64,000 nucleotides of DNA from Candidatus Terraquivivens yellowstonensis (GCA_023539445.1 JAKCEW010000004.1:1-64000), one strand, 5' to 3'. Shown: positions 17,682 through 28,449, numbered from the stretch's first letter. The notes: generated by a model not told the origin, from the letters alone. Translations and numbers: made by a program.

Positions 17682-18542
17682 TCACCCGTAGAGTTCCTTA
17701 CACTTCAGTATATTTGTCCTAAAGTTTCCCCTCTTGTCTTCGGGCGTTTCTAGAATGAATGGAAGATTCCTTAGAGCTTTGTGGTGGAATATCGCCCTGA
17801 AACCTTCCTCACCTATCATGCCCATACCTATATGCTCATGCCTGTCTAGATGGCTACCGAGTTCGCCCTTTGAATCGTTTATATGAATGACCTTAAGATG
17901 CTTTAGGCCTATCACGTTATCGAACTGCTCCACAGTTTTCTCCACAGCCTCCTCGTTCCTTAAGTCGTATCCGGCCGCAAATGCATGACATGTGTCGAAG
18001 CACACCGCGACCCGCTTTTCATCCCCTATCAAATCTAGAATCTCCCTTAGTTCCTCGAATCTTGAACCAACGCTATTTTTCTGTCCTGCCATGTTCTCCA
18101 AGAGTATCACGACATCGTTCTGTACTTTTTCTAATGCTGTCCTGCACGCATCTGCCACCCTTTGTATACCGATGTTAATACCCTTGCCCATATGGCTTCC
18201 AAGATGGACTGCAAGGAATTTTATACCCAACTCGCCACATCTTTCCAGCTCAGCTATCAAGACTTTGAGAGATTTCGTAAAGAGTTGCTTCGAAGGCGAA
18301 GCTATGTTGGGTAGGTAAGGCATATGACCGACCGGCACGAAGAATCCTTTAGCCGTAACCTTTTCCCTGAATAGCTTGACCTCTTCTGGGTTTAGCTTTT
18401 TGAACTCCCATCCTCTTGGGTTTCTTGTGAATATTTGAAACGTTCCGATACAACCTATTTCTACAGCCCTGTCAACAGCCTTATCAATTGAGCCCGCTAT
18501 TGAGACGTGCGCACCAAGGACAGGGCCTGTTGTCATGTTCAT
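17682..18542 (-). CDS. nfo: Endonuclease IV (AP endonuclease)
   Basis: This 286-residue zinc TIM-barrel enzyme cuts DNA 5' of abasic sites in base excision repair. Metal-binding motifs are visible in order: GAHVSIAG, the His in FLAVHLGSHMGKG, ILLENMAG (Glu), CFDTCHAFAAG, HINDSKGELGSHLDRHEHIG (several ligands) and ILETPEDKRG. Length is standard. ATG 18542 gives MNMTTGPVLGAHVS; a second ATG two codons later is equally possible. Confidence 0.96.
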   Translation of the reverse strand: MNMTTGPVLGAHVSIAGSIDKAVDRAVEIGCIGTFQIFTRNPRGWEFKKLNPEEVKLFREKVTAKGFFVPVGHMPYLPNIASPSKQLFTKSLKVLIAELERCGELGIKFLAVHLGSHMGKGINIGIQRVADACRTALEKVQNDVVILLENMAGQKNSVGSRFEELREILDLIGDEKRVAVCFDTCHAFAAGYDLRNEEAVEKTVEQFDNVIGLKHLKVIHINDSKGELGSHLDRHEHIGMGMIGEEGFRAIFHHKALRNLPFILETPEDKRGNFRTNILKCKELYG

Positions 18543-18605
18543 ACGGTCTAGTAACCCATAGAAAAGTGTTTGCCATAAAGCTCCATCAAATGGTTTGATA
18601 GAGCG

Positions 18606-18821
18606 TTACAATTTGCATGCTTTCTTCATCTTTAGAGAAAGTAGCATCGCCCTAGCATCCTCTTGATTCTCGGACCTGTATAGCACGTACTTGGAACTTA
18701 CGTAATTTTTCTTACCACAACCATAACATGTAAAAGAAAGCTTAGCGAAAGTAATTTGTAAGTGGCCGCAGTTTGGGCATGATACGATCTTATACTCTCT
18801 GCGCAACGCTTCGACCTCCAC
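18606..18821 (-). CDS. Small zinc-ribbon protein
   Basis: This 71-residue protein has a classic zinc ribbon, CPNCGH...CYGCGKKN (residues 15-38), followed by a basic helical tail. DUF1922-like proteins have this layout. GTG 18821 is the start, with AGGTGG just before it; a TATA-like AT-rich stretch lies at 18838-18855. Probable role in nucleic acid or ribosome binding; specific function unknown. Confidence 0.7.
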   Translation of the reverse strand: MEVEALRREYKIVSCPNCGHLQITFAKLSFTCYGCGKKNYVSSKYVLYRSENQEDARAMLLSLKMKKACKL

Positions 18822-18899
18822 CTATTTGCAAAAACGATTTAACTTTATATTAAACTTAGCTCGCTAGCGCTACTGTACCATAACGAAAGGTGTTTTGTT

Positions 18900-20909
18900 T
18901 TGCTCCAACCATTCAGAGAGAGCTTCGCATTACTTCCGCAATATATGGAACCCGTTTTTTATTTAGCATTGATTCCGTTCATAATAATATTCATCGTAGG
19001 TATGTACAAACACTACAAGCTTTACGGACGCTATGTGCTAAAAGAGGTTACTAAGTATGGCGGACAAAGGTTGAGAGCCTTTCTTAAGTATGGCTTGCTT
19101 CAGGCTAGAGTACTTTCCGAGTACTTTAGAGGCGGTTTGCATGCAACACTCTTTATCGGAGCAGTTGTACTCTTTGTAGGCACATGCATAGTTTTTGTTG
19201 ATCATACCGTTGAAAAGTTTGGAGCAAAATTGTTAGTTGGAGAAATTTATCCATTTATTGAGTCGTTCTTAGACTTCTTTGGACTGCTGTTCGTATTGAG
19301 TGTAGCAATACTCCTCATCTCAAGAATTCTCAGATATCCTTCTAGGATCGGCGTCCGTGTTCAATACACGTTAGTGTTGACAGGATTGTTGTACGTGGGC
19401 GTCTCTGGATTTTTGACAGAAGGTCTTAGACTTTTTCTCAAAGATGTGCCATGGTCCGGCTACTCTTTTGTAGGCGCTACAATCGCGAATGTATTCTCTT
19501 ACTTTGGCGTTCATCCAGAGTTTGCATATAGCTTGTATGTCGCGCTCTGGTGGAGTCATGGACTCGTAGCTCTCGCATTGATAGCTTTTCTGCCCTACTC
19601 CAACCTTATGCACATCTTAACATCATCCCTAAACATTTACCTTTCAATCCCGGCGGAACCTATTGGAAAGTTGACGACGCCCTTTAACATTAAAGCATTG
19701 GACGAGACTGAAGAGTTCGAGTTACGTATAGGGTTCAGGAGAACGGGAGAGATTGGTTGGAGAGATGCGCTCAGCGTTTATGCATGCACGGATTGCGGTA
19801 GATGCGAGAAATCATGCCCAGCTTACGAGGCGGGCTCAGCGTTATCGCCAAGAAAGCTTGTCCAGTCGTTAAAGTCCTCACTCGACAAGGAGTTCGAAGA
19901 TTACGATATATTAGCTGATGGGACGGTAAAGGAGGAGGCAGTATGGGCATGCACCACGTGTTACGCATGTTTCTTGAAATGTCCCGTTCTCATAAATCCC
20001 ACAAAATATGTAATCGAGATTAGGAGGGCAATAGTCTTCGAGGGAAGGATGGACGAAAGGGTCTACCCGTTAGTTTCTAACATAGCCAGGATGTCTAACC
20101 CGTTTGGCATGCCTGAGTATGAGAAGGAGAGGTTAGTCGAAGAACTCAGGGACATGGGCGTAAAAATCCTACCGGATGACGGTGATGTCGAATACCTATA
20201 CTGGCTCGGTTGCGCCGCCTTTTACGACCCAAGGGTTGGAAAAGTAGCTAAGACCGTCATTAGACTTTTGAAGGAGGCAGGATTAAGTATTGGGATATTC
20301 GGCGACGAAAAGTGTACCGGCGACCCAGCTAGAAGAATCGGTGAGGAGGGCAGATTCCAAGAACAGGCTTACGCTAATGTCGAGAAGATTATGGGTCTTA
20401 AAATAAAGAAGATAGTGACGCATTGTCCGCACTGTTACAACACCCTAAAGAATGAATACAGGGAGTTCGGGTTAGAGGTCGATGTCATCCATCACACTCA
20501 GCTACTTAGTGCACTGCTAAAGGATGGGAGACTTCGTATAAAGAAGAGGCTCAATATACCTGCTGTTTTGCATGATTCATGTTATCTCGGTCGTGTAAAT
20601 GGGATATACGTTGAGCCAAGGCACGTATTGTCTACTGTATTGTCAAGCAAGCTTTTAGAGTTTCCGCGTTCAAAGGAAAATAGCTTCTGCTGTGGCGCAG
20701 GTGGTTGCAACTATTGGTACCATATACCAAGGGTCAAGAGGGAGGCACTGATAAGACTTGAGGAGGCCATTTCGGTAGGCGCAAGGATGCTTGTGGTCGA
20801 GTGCCCATATTGTCTGGCAATGTTCGAGGATGCCGCGAGGGTCATGAATCTGGAAAACTTTATCATAAGAGACGTGGCTGAAGTCTTAGCAGAATCCATC
20901 TTTGAGTAG
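18900..20909 (+). CDS. Membrane Fe-S oxidoreductase (HdrD/GlpC-like with heme-b-type membrane domain), partner of ETF
   Basis: This 669-residue protein has an N-terminal membrane domain (about residues 15-240, five to six helices, NarI/HdrE-like). Two 4Fe-4S motifs follow (CTDCGRCEKSCP, CTTCYACFLKCP), then two CCG domains (DEKCTGDPARR with HCPHCYNT; HDSCYLGR with FCCGAGGCN). This architecture is that of ETF:(mena)quinone oxidoreductases that pass electrons from electron-transfer flavoprotein to the quinone pool. The downstream etfBA genes support that role. TTG 18900 follows GAAAGGTG; the TATA-like TTTATATTAA is at 18844-18853. Confidence 0.9.
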   Translation: MLQPFRESFALLPQYMEPVFYLALIPFIIIFIVGMYKHYKLYGRYVLKEVTKYGGQRLRAFLKYGLLQARVLSEYFRGGLHATLFIGAVVLFVGTCIVFVDHTVEKFGAKLLVGEIYPFIESFLDFFGLLFVLSVAILLISRILRYPSRIGVRVQYTLVLTGLLYVGVSGFLTEGLRLFLKDVPWSGYSFVGATIANVFSYFGVHPEFAYSLYVALWWSHGLVALALIAFLPYSNLMHILTSSLNIYLSIPAEPIGKLTTPFNIKALDETEEFELRIGFRRTGEIGWRDALSVYACTDCGRCEKSCPAYEAGSALSPRKLVQSLKSSLDKEFEDYDILADGTVKEEAVWACTTCYACFLKCPVLINPTKYVIEIRRAIVFEGRMDERVYPLVSNIARMSNPFGMPEYEKERLVEELRDMGVKILPDDGDVEYLYWLGCAAFYDPRVGKVAKTVIRLLKEAGLSIGIFGDEKCTGDPARRIGEEGRFQEQAYANVEKIMGLKIKKIVTHCPHCYNTLKNEYREFGLEVDVIHHTQLLSALLKDGRLRIKKRLNIPAVLHDSCYLGRVNGIYVEPRHVLSTVLSSKLLEFPRSKENSFCCGAGGCNYWYHIPRVKREALIRLEEAISVGARMLVVECPYCLAMFEDAARVMNLENFIIRDVAEVLAESIFE

Positions 20910-20955
20910 CAAAAATTAGAAATACCAGCCTCATTGATGAACTTTGTGACAACAT

Positions 20956-21729
20956 ATGGTAAACGTTCTTGTATGCGTGAAGCAAGTCGTGGACGTAAAC
21001 CAACTCAGAATATCGGATGGAGATGTTCGGGAAGCCATACAACGTGCGCCAAAAAAGATCAGCGAATTTGACTTGAACGCATTGGAAGAGGCCATAAGGC
21101 TAAAAGAAAAGCATGGAGGCAAGGTCACGGTTCTCAGCGCCGGCTCAGACATTAAAACGATGCTAATAAGAGAGGCGCTCGCGATGGGTGCCGATGAAGC
21201 ATACGTCGTATCTGACCCTGCTATGGAGGACGCCGATGGTCTAGTTACAGCCATGGTCTTGGCAGAAATGGCAAGAAGGATAAAAGGGTGGGATATCATC
21301 CTGTGTGGAGAGGCATCGTCCGACGAGGCAGGATACCAAACCGGTCCCAGGCTGGCTAAGGAGCTCGGCATACCATTCCTTGCACATGTGACGAAGTTAG
21401 AATTAAAATCGGGCAAGTTGTTGGCAGAGAGAGCCTTAGAAGATGTCGTAGAAACATATGAGGTACCGTTACCAGCCCTCTTCACGGTAGGTTTGGAGAT
21501 AAACACACCAAGGATCCCGAGTTTACTTATGATAAAGGCATCGTCTAAGAAGCCCATAACGTCTTGGAGTTTGAAGGATCTGGGAATAACGGTTAAACCA
21601 GCTTTAAGAACTGTGGAGACGAAGGTCGTGAAGAGCGAAAGAAAGAACATTGTGATAGAAGGTAGTCCTGAAGAGGTAGCTGAAAAGCTCGTCATGAATC
21701 TGCTGAAGGAGGGGGTTATAAAGGGATGA
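20956..21729 (+). CDS. etfB: Electron transfer flavoprotein beta subunit
   Basis: This is a 257-residue ETF small subunit that binds AMP and, in bifurcating types, a second FAD. It starts MVNVLVCVKQVVD, as usual, and has the conserved ALEEAIRLKE and CGEASSDEAGYQTGPRLA regions. It lies 46 nt after the membrane Fe-S oxidoreductase and overlaps etfA by 4 nt, giving a three-gene operon. Electron donors are probably acyl-CoA dehydrogenases elsewhere in the genome. Confidence 0.94.
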   Translation: MVNVLVCVKQVVDVNQLRISDGDVREAIQRAPKKISEFDLNALEEAIRLKEKHGGKVTVLSAGSDIKTMLIREALAMGADEAYVVSDPAMEDADGLVTAMVLAEMARRIKGWDIILCGEASSDEAGYQTGPRLAKELGIPFLAHVTKLELKSGKLLAERALEDVVETYEVPLPALFTVGLEINTPRIPSLLMIKASSKKPITSWSLKDLGITVKPALRTVETKVVKSERKNIVIEGSPEEVAEKLVMNLLKEGVIKG

Positions 21730-22688
21730 CGGGAGAAGGGATCCTCGTTTTCTCTGAAGATGACGACCTTGCATTTGAGCTTCTTACATTAGCTAGACAA
21801 TTGTCAAGTCAGACGGGTTATTGGACAGGAGCTATAATCTTAGGTGATAATGGCAGCAGGGTTGCTGAATTTACAGAGTATGGTGCTGACAAGATTTTTG
21901 TGGTCTCGGAAGTAGATCCTCGAAAAGACGGGCCGGATGTGACTGCTGAAGCCGTATCGCAAGTTGTTTCTAACGCATCACCAAAGGTAGTATTAATTGC
22001 AGCGACGAAGATGGGAAGGGAGGTTGCTGCTTATGTGGCACAAAGCTTACGCACAGGATGTGCATCCGAGTGTCTAGACATATCTCTCAAGGATTCGCAG
22101 GTCGAGGTCAAGAGGCTTGTACTGGGCGGTGGGTTTCTGGCAAGACAAATCTTTGAAAGTTATCCCGCCGTAGTCACGATACCACCCCACAGATTTCAGG
22201 CAAGCCCGTCAAAGGGCGAGGGGAGCGTAAAGAGCGTAAAGGTTACAGTAGAGAGGAAAATGTCTAAACTCGAATCTCGAACGGTCGAGAAAAGCGGTGT
22301 TAAGCTTGAAGATGCTGAGATCGTGGTTGCTGTAGGGAGGGGCCTAAAGAGAAAGGACGACTTGAAGCTAGTGGAGGAGTTCGCGAAGGTGCTAGGGGCT
22401 GAGCTTGGATGCACGAGACCGGTATCTGGAGACCTGAAGTGGCTTCCTGAGGATAGGCATATAGGTCTATCTGGAAAGCGTGTGAAGCCTAAGCTCTACG
22501 TTGCGGTCGGTGTGTCGGGCCAAATACAACATGTCGTGGGTATGAGGGATTCAAAAATCGTTGTATGCATAAATACTGACCCGAACGCTCCGATGCATAG
22601 AGAGGCAGACTACAGCATAGTAGGCGATTTGTACAAATTTTTGCCAGCACTCATCAATGCCATCAAGAGAATAAAGGGAAAAGTCTGA
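21726..22688 (+). CDS. etfA: Electron transfer flavoprotein alpha subunit
   Basis: This 320-residue subunit carries the FAD-binding C-terminal domain: VAVGRGLKRKDDLKLVEEFA, then GCTRPVSGDLKWLPEDRHIGLSG and the family-typical VGVSGQIQHVVGMRDS followed by CINTDPNAP. The start ATG overlaps the etfB stop (ATGA), so they are translationally coupled. It forms a dimer with EtfB and is probably re-oxidised by the product of the gene at 18900-20909. Confidence 0.95.
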   Translation: MTGEGILVFSEDDDLAFELLTLARQLSSQTGYWTGAIILGDNGSRVAEFTEYGADKIFVVSEVDPRKDGPDVTAEAVSQVVSNASPKVVLIAATKMGREVAAYVAQSLRTGCASECLDISLKDSQVEVKRLVLGGGFLARQIFESYPAVVTIPPHRFQASPSKGEGSVKSVKVTVERKMSKLESRTVEKSGVKLEDAEIVVAVGRGLKRKDDLKLVEEFAKVLGAELGCTRPVSGDLKWLPEDRHIGLSGKRVKPKLYVAVGVSGQIQHVVGMRDSKIVVCINTDPNAPMHREADYSIVGDLYKFLPALINAIKRIKGKV

Positions 22689-22695
22689 AAAACCT

Positions 22696-24885
<2,190 letters not shown>

Positions 24886-24933
24886 TTAGCTAGAATAAAA
24901 ATTTATTTAATAAATTTTAAACTCTTTATTGGT

Positions 24934-26391
24934 TTAACCCTTAATTACCCCTATAGGAACTAATCTGGCCACTTTTGTCGCTATCCCTACCGCATGGCTT
25001 ACTTCAACTACTTCATCAACGTTCTTATAAGCTTCGTCAGCCTCTTCTATTAGAGTCTCCGTGCTGTCGCTCTTAACGATTATGCCCTTACTCTCCATCT
25101 CCTTTATAACCGTTAGACCCGTATAACGCCTCTTTGCTCCTGCCCTGCTCATCTCCCTACCAGCACCGTGAGCTGTGCTACCGAAGCTCAGCTCCATAGC
25201 TTTCGGATTTCCTAGCAAAAGCCAACTTGCCGTACCCATCGAGCCAGGGATTATCACGGGCTGTCCTATGCTCCTGTAATCACTAGGTACAAGCGGATGT
25301 CCAGCAGGGAAACTCCTTGTCGCCCCTTTTCTGTGAACGTAAACATCCTTTGTTTCACCATTTACCTTGTGCTTCTCGAGTTTCACGATATTGTGGGCTA
25401 CGTCGTACACGAGTTTCATTCCAAGTGATTCTGCCGACTGTTTGAAAACTTCCTCGAAACTCTGTCTAACCCAATGGCTAATCGCTTGCCTGTTTGCGAA
25501 TGCAAAGTTAACAGCACAGGCGAAAGCCTTAAGGTACTGCTCAGCCTCGGGCGTGTTGGCCGGTGCACAGGCAAGCTCCCTGTCTGGTAGCCTGATCCCA
25601 TACTTATGGGCTGCCCTTTCCATAACCTTCAAGTAATCGCTACATATTTGGTGGCCGTAACCCCTACTGCCTGTATGAACTAAGACCGTTATTTGATTCT
25701 CGTGAGTTATCCCCATTATCTTTGCCGCTTCATGGTCAAATATTTTGTCTACCCTCTGTATTTCGAGGAAATGGTTGCCACTACCGAGAGTGCCTATCTG
25801 AGGTTCGCCTCTACTCTTAGCAGTAGGTGAGACTTTAGAGGGATCTGCTCCTTCTAAAGTTCCCTCTTCTTCTATATGCTTTATGTCCTCAGCCCACCCA
25901 AGCCCATACTTTTCTATTACATAGCGCGCACCCTCTATCGCTATCCTATCGAGGTCTGAGGAGCTTACCCTGAAGTCCTTTCGTCTACTCCCAAGACCCG
26001 CAGGAACGTTCCTGAAAATCGTATCTACCAACAACCTCAGCTTAGGCATGACGTCTTTTACAGTAAGGTTTGTTACCATGAGCCTAACACCACAGTTGAT
26101 GTCATAACCTACGCCTCCTGGAGATATAACGCCCTCAGTTGCATCCATGGCGGCCACACCTCCTATAGGAAATCCGTAACCTTCATGTGCGTCGGGAAGT
26201 ACTATGCTAGCTTTGTATATGCCCGGAAGCATAGCGACGTTCGCACCTTGTTCGAGCGTTCTGTCCTGTGTCATCTTTTGAAGAAGTTTCTGAGATGCGA
26301 ATATCATGACCGGTACCCTCATACCCTGTTTGAAGTCCTTATCTATGATCCATACGTTTTCGTCTAACTTCTTTAACGGTATATTGTTCAT
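24934..26391 (-). CDS. rtcB: RNA-splicing ligase RtcB
   Basis: This 485-residue Mn/GTP-dependent ligase joins tRNA exon halves after intron removal. Motifs include GVGYDINCGVR (Cys and Asp metal ligands), GSGNHFLEIQ, VHTGSRGYGHQI and, near the C-terminus, GTASWLLLG with the guanylylated-His region STAHGAGREMSR. ATG 26391 (MNNIPLKKLDE) is chosen over 26412, because a TATA box TATATTTAAA (26416-26425) sits about 28 nt upstream. No intein is visible; the frame runs through without insertions. Confidence 0.95.
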   Translation of the reverse strand: MNNIPLKKLDENVWIIDKDFKQGMRVPVMIFASQKLLQKMTQDRTLEQGANVAMLPGIYKASIVLPDAHEGYGFPIGGVAAMDATEGVISPGGVGYDINCGVRLMVTNLTVKDVMPKLRLLVDTIFRNVPAGLGSRRKDFRVSSSDLDRIAIEGARYVIEKYGLGWAEDIKHIEEEGTLEGADPSKVSPTAKSRGEPQIGTLGSGNHFLEIQRVDKIFDHEAAKIMGITHENQITVLVHTGSRGYGHQICSDYLKVMERAAHKYGIRLPDRELACAPANTPEAEQYLKAFACAVNFAFANRQAISHWVRQSFEEVFKQSAESLGMKLVYDVAHNIVKLEKHKVNGETKDVYVHRKGATRSFPAGHPLVPSDYRSIGQPVIIPGSMGTASWLLLGNPKAMELSFGSTAHGAGREMSRAGAKRRYTGLTVIKEMESKGIIVKSDSTETLIEEADEAYKNVDEVVEVSHAVGIATKVARLVPIGVIKG

Positions 26392-26419
26392 ACCGAGTAT
26401 TAATTTAACCATCGTATAT

Positions 26420-27442
26420 TTAAACTATTTTCGAAGACGAGTGTTCCGACAATATACGCCACAACTCATCCGTAACTGCTGACTTTATGTTCTCGACAGC
26501 GCCCCCAGACCTTATCAGTTTCTTCCCTTCCTTTTTACGTACCACTTCACCTATGATTGCGGCCTTTATGCCTGACCTTTTAAGCGTTGTAATAAGTTTT
26601 TCATAATTGCCTCTGATGGATGCTATCAGCGTACCTGAGCTTATCAGCTTCAAAGGGTCGCAACCGAGAGTCTCGCAAATTATCTTAGTCTCCCTCGCAA
26701 TCGGTATGGCATCCTCATAGACGACAAAACCCGTCCCAGATGCCTCGGCCATTTCGTAAAGTCCACCCAACAGACCGCCTTCTGTCGGGTCGTGCATCGC
26801 CGTAGCAAAACCGGTTGATGATATTATCATGGCCTCGTCCACGACGCTTATCTTCTTGTAAAATGCAGAAGCTCTCTTGATTAAACGTTTATCTACCTTT
26901 GAGCTGAGTATATCTGATAAATCTGTCGCAAGTATAGCCGTTCCTTCTATAGCTACGGTCTTCGTCATGAGTATCTTATCACCGGGTTTCGCACCTCCAG
27001 TCCTATAGTACCTATTCCCCTCAAGCATACCTATCATCGTACCAATTACGATCGGTTCTGATACGTAAAGTGCAACCTCCGAGTGGCCCGTAATTACAGA
27101 GACGTGAAGCTCTGAGGCTGCCTTGTGAATCTGCTTAACTATAGATTTGAAGAGGTTCTCATTGTCTTCAGGTAGTAGGATACAAGACGAAAACCAAGCG
27201 GGTTTTGCACCACACACCGCTACGTCGTTAGCATTTATATGAACCGACAACCATCCGAGCAACTCCTTTGAGCCGGTAACGGGGTCACATGCTACAACTA
27301 GATACCTCTTGGGCGTATTGAGGACAGCTGCATCTTCACCATATGCTGGCCATAGGAGGACATCCTTTCTCTTCGCTCCTAACCATTTGAAGACAGTTTT
27401 TTCTAGCACTTCTTTTGGTAGCTTACCGTAGGTTATTTTCAT
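26420..27442 (-). CDS. PurM/HypE-like (AIR synthase-related) protein
   Basis: This 340-residue protein has the AIR synthase-related fold: an N-terminal ATP-binding half (AYGEDAAVL; SVHINANDVAVCGAKP) and a C-terminal half (MHDPTEGGLLGGLYEMAEASG). These motifs are shared by HypE, ThiL, SelD and PurM. I cannot tell the substrate; closest in style is the archaeal HypE-like group of unknown role. It lies 28 nt upstream of rtcB and 36 nt downstream of the MobA-like gene on the same strand. Confidence 0.82.
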   Translation of the reverse strand: MKITYGKLPKEVLEKTVFKWLGAKRKDVLLWPAYGEDAAVLNTPKRYLVVACDPVTGSKELLGWLSVHINANDVAVCGAKPAWFSSCILLPEDNENLFKSIVKQIHKAASELHVSVITGHSEVALYVSEPIVIGTMIGMLEGNRYYRTGGAKPGDKILMTKTVAIEGTAILATDLSDILSSKVDKRLIKRASAFYKKISVVDEAMIISSTGFATAMHDPTEGGLLGGLYEMAEASGTGFVVYEDAIPIARETKIICETLGCDPLKLISSGTLIASIRGNYEKLITTLKRSGIKAAIIGEVVRKKEGKKLIRSGGAVENIKSAVTDELWRILSEHSSSKIV

Positions 27443-27478
27443 ACCACAATACCACCATACACATTAAACACATAAACT

Positions 27479-28156
27479 CTATAGCCTGTTGCGAAGTATG
27501 TTCTCCACTTTTGGTATATCTGCCGCAGAAGATACTCTGTATAGAATACCAAGCTTGTTGTCAAAAAACCGAAGGGCGTTAGTAGATATGTAAAGCACAT
27601 TCTTAAGCTTCTTAATAAGCTCGGGCATATGCATCTCAGGATACTTTTTAAATGCTTCAATTAGAGGGGCGGTTTGATAGGATGCTAAACTGAAGTCAAC
27701 GTTATTGTCCAGCATCCTAGGCAATACCGCCGTGAACTTTTTGGAGGCCTCCAGCAGAAAGTAAGTAAATTCTAACGTGATGCACGGCATATCACAAGGA
27801 AGGATGAGCACATTAGAGTTTGGAACCTTTTCTAAAACCTCTCTTATCTTTTCATATTCGTTAGAATACTGACTTTTCTCCATTCTTATGAGTGAGGCAA
27901 AGTACTTTTCGCATATAGGTTCGTAGGCCGTGGCTTGTGTTTCGTTCTCAACATACACGAACAAATCCGTTACTTCGTCGGGCACACTATCGAGGACGTA
28001 CTCGATCATGGGCCTCCCGGCTATCTTCACCAAACCTTTCTTATCGCCCATATAACCCCTTCCGTTTATAAGGACAGCACAAGCATAACTTCCTGTCCTA
28101 CATTTAGACATGGACGTCAACTGTTCCTCCTTTTCTGAGGACTTATTTCTATTCAT
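27479..28156 (-). CDS. MobA-like nucleotidyltransferase
   Basis: This roughly 225-residue protein resembles MobA/CobY-type NTP:phosphosugar or cofactor guanylyltransferases. The usual nucleotide loop LAGG-x-S-x-RMG-x-DK is degenerate, VLINGRGYMGDKKGL, and is followed by KIAGRPMIEYVLD. A metal Asp appears in VLILPCDMPCIT. MobA would attach GMP to molybdopterin; CobY would activate adenosylcobinamide phosphate. Neither is certain. The N-terminal 20 residues are low complexity, so the true start may be the Met at about residue 16. It is divergent from the lysC-aro operon. Confidence 0.7.
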   Translation of the reverse strand: MNRNKSSEKEEQLTSMSKCRTGSYACAVLINGRGYMGDKKGLVKIAGRPMIEYVLDSVPDEVTDLFVYVENETQATAYEPICEKYFASLIRMEKSQYSNEYEKIREVLEKVPNSNVLILPCDMPCITLEFTYFLLEASKKFTAVLPRMLDNNVDFSLASYQTAPLIEAFKKYPEMHMPELIKKLKNVLYISTNALRFFDNKLGILYRVSSAADIPKVENILRNRL

Positions 28157-28278
28157 AGCTTGGCTTGAGAGTCAACCACATCTAGTTACATCCCTAATAT
28201 AAATACTTAGAAGCACCAGCTTGACGCATAGCTGTCATAATAAAAACCTTGACGTGTACTTGTTATGTGTTCGAAACG

Positions 28279-28287
28279 TTTAAATAA
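28279..28287 (+). promoter_or_regulatory. TATA box of the lysC-asd-aro operon
   Basis: TTTAAATAA with an upstream purine-rich BRE-like CGAAAC (28272-28277) places transcription start near 28310, about 135 nt before lysC. The leader RNA therefore begins ACAGAGAGG, at the 5' strand of a stable helix. Confidence 0.75.
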
Positions 28288-28326
28288 CAAACATCGGATG
28301 CAACTTACTACAGAGAGGCGGCGAAC

Positions 28327-28398
28327 GTGAGGGATTGCCTTTTCCTCACGACCGGCTATAGCTATTATCGCTATAGCGAGACAGGCGCCTCTCTCTGA
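28327..28398 (+). CDS. Possible Tyr-rich leader peptide of the aromatic operon
   Basis: GTG 28327 opens a 23-codon frame ending at TGA 28396-28398. The peptide contains TTGYSYYRYSETG: four Tyr in seven residues, plus one Phe upstream. GAGG (28315-28318) lies 8 nt before the GTG and belongs to the 5' strand of the closing helix. The Tyr codons (28357-28374) fall inside the CTATAGC/GCTATAG hairpin, so a ribosome waiting for Tyr-tRNA would melt it. The hairpin's own palindrome favours TAT triplets, so part of the Tyr enrichment could be coincidence. It has the form of a bacterial-style amino-acid leader peptide upstream of aromatic biosynthesis genes. Confidence 0.5.
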   Translation: MRDCLFLTTGYSYYRYSETGASL

Positions 28399-28410
28399 AG
28401 CCATCTCTCC

Positions 28411-28423
28411 TTTTGATGTTTTT
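28411..28423 (+). terminator. T-rich tract in the leader, candidate attenuator terminator
   Basis: TTTT-GATG-TTTTT lies between the leader peptide stop and the lysC ribosome-binding site. Archaeal RNA polymerase and FttA (aCPSF1, encoded at 61545-63446) terminate at such U-rich sites when translation is uncoupled. Confidence 0.4.
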
Positions 28424-28449
28424 ACCAGCTTTGGAGGGGGGTTGTGTCT

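Larger units (their letters stand above)
28310..28441 (+). promoter_or_regulatory. Candidate attenuator/structured leader of the lysC-asd-aro operon
   Basis: From the predicted transcription start, AGAGAGGCG (28312-28320) can pair with CGCCTCTCT (28386-28394). This encloses GTGAGGG/TCCTCAC (28327-28333 with 28344-28350) and CTATAGC/GCTATAG (28356-28362 with 28370-28376), a three-way junction. Downstream, the T-rich TTTTGATGTTTTT (28411-28423) resembles an archaeal terminator. CTCTCC (28405-28410) can pair with GGAGGG (28433-28438), the lysC ribosome-binding site. Both the leader-peptide and lysC ribosome-binding sites can thus be hidden by alternative pairings. Confidence 0.65.

Noticed and set aside
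24934-26391. Intein in RtcB or other split-prone genes (nrdJ, CDC48)
   Set aside because: Lengths and motif spacing are normal; no inserted splicing or endonuclease blocks.
28310-28400. Known bacterial lysine riboswitch in the lysC leader
   Set aside because: The GAGGCGGCGAAC start is slightly reminiscent, but the element is far too short and lacks the conserved five-way junction.
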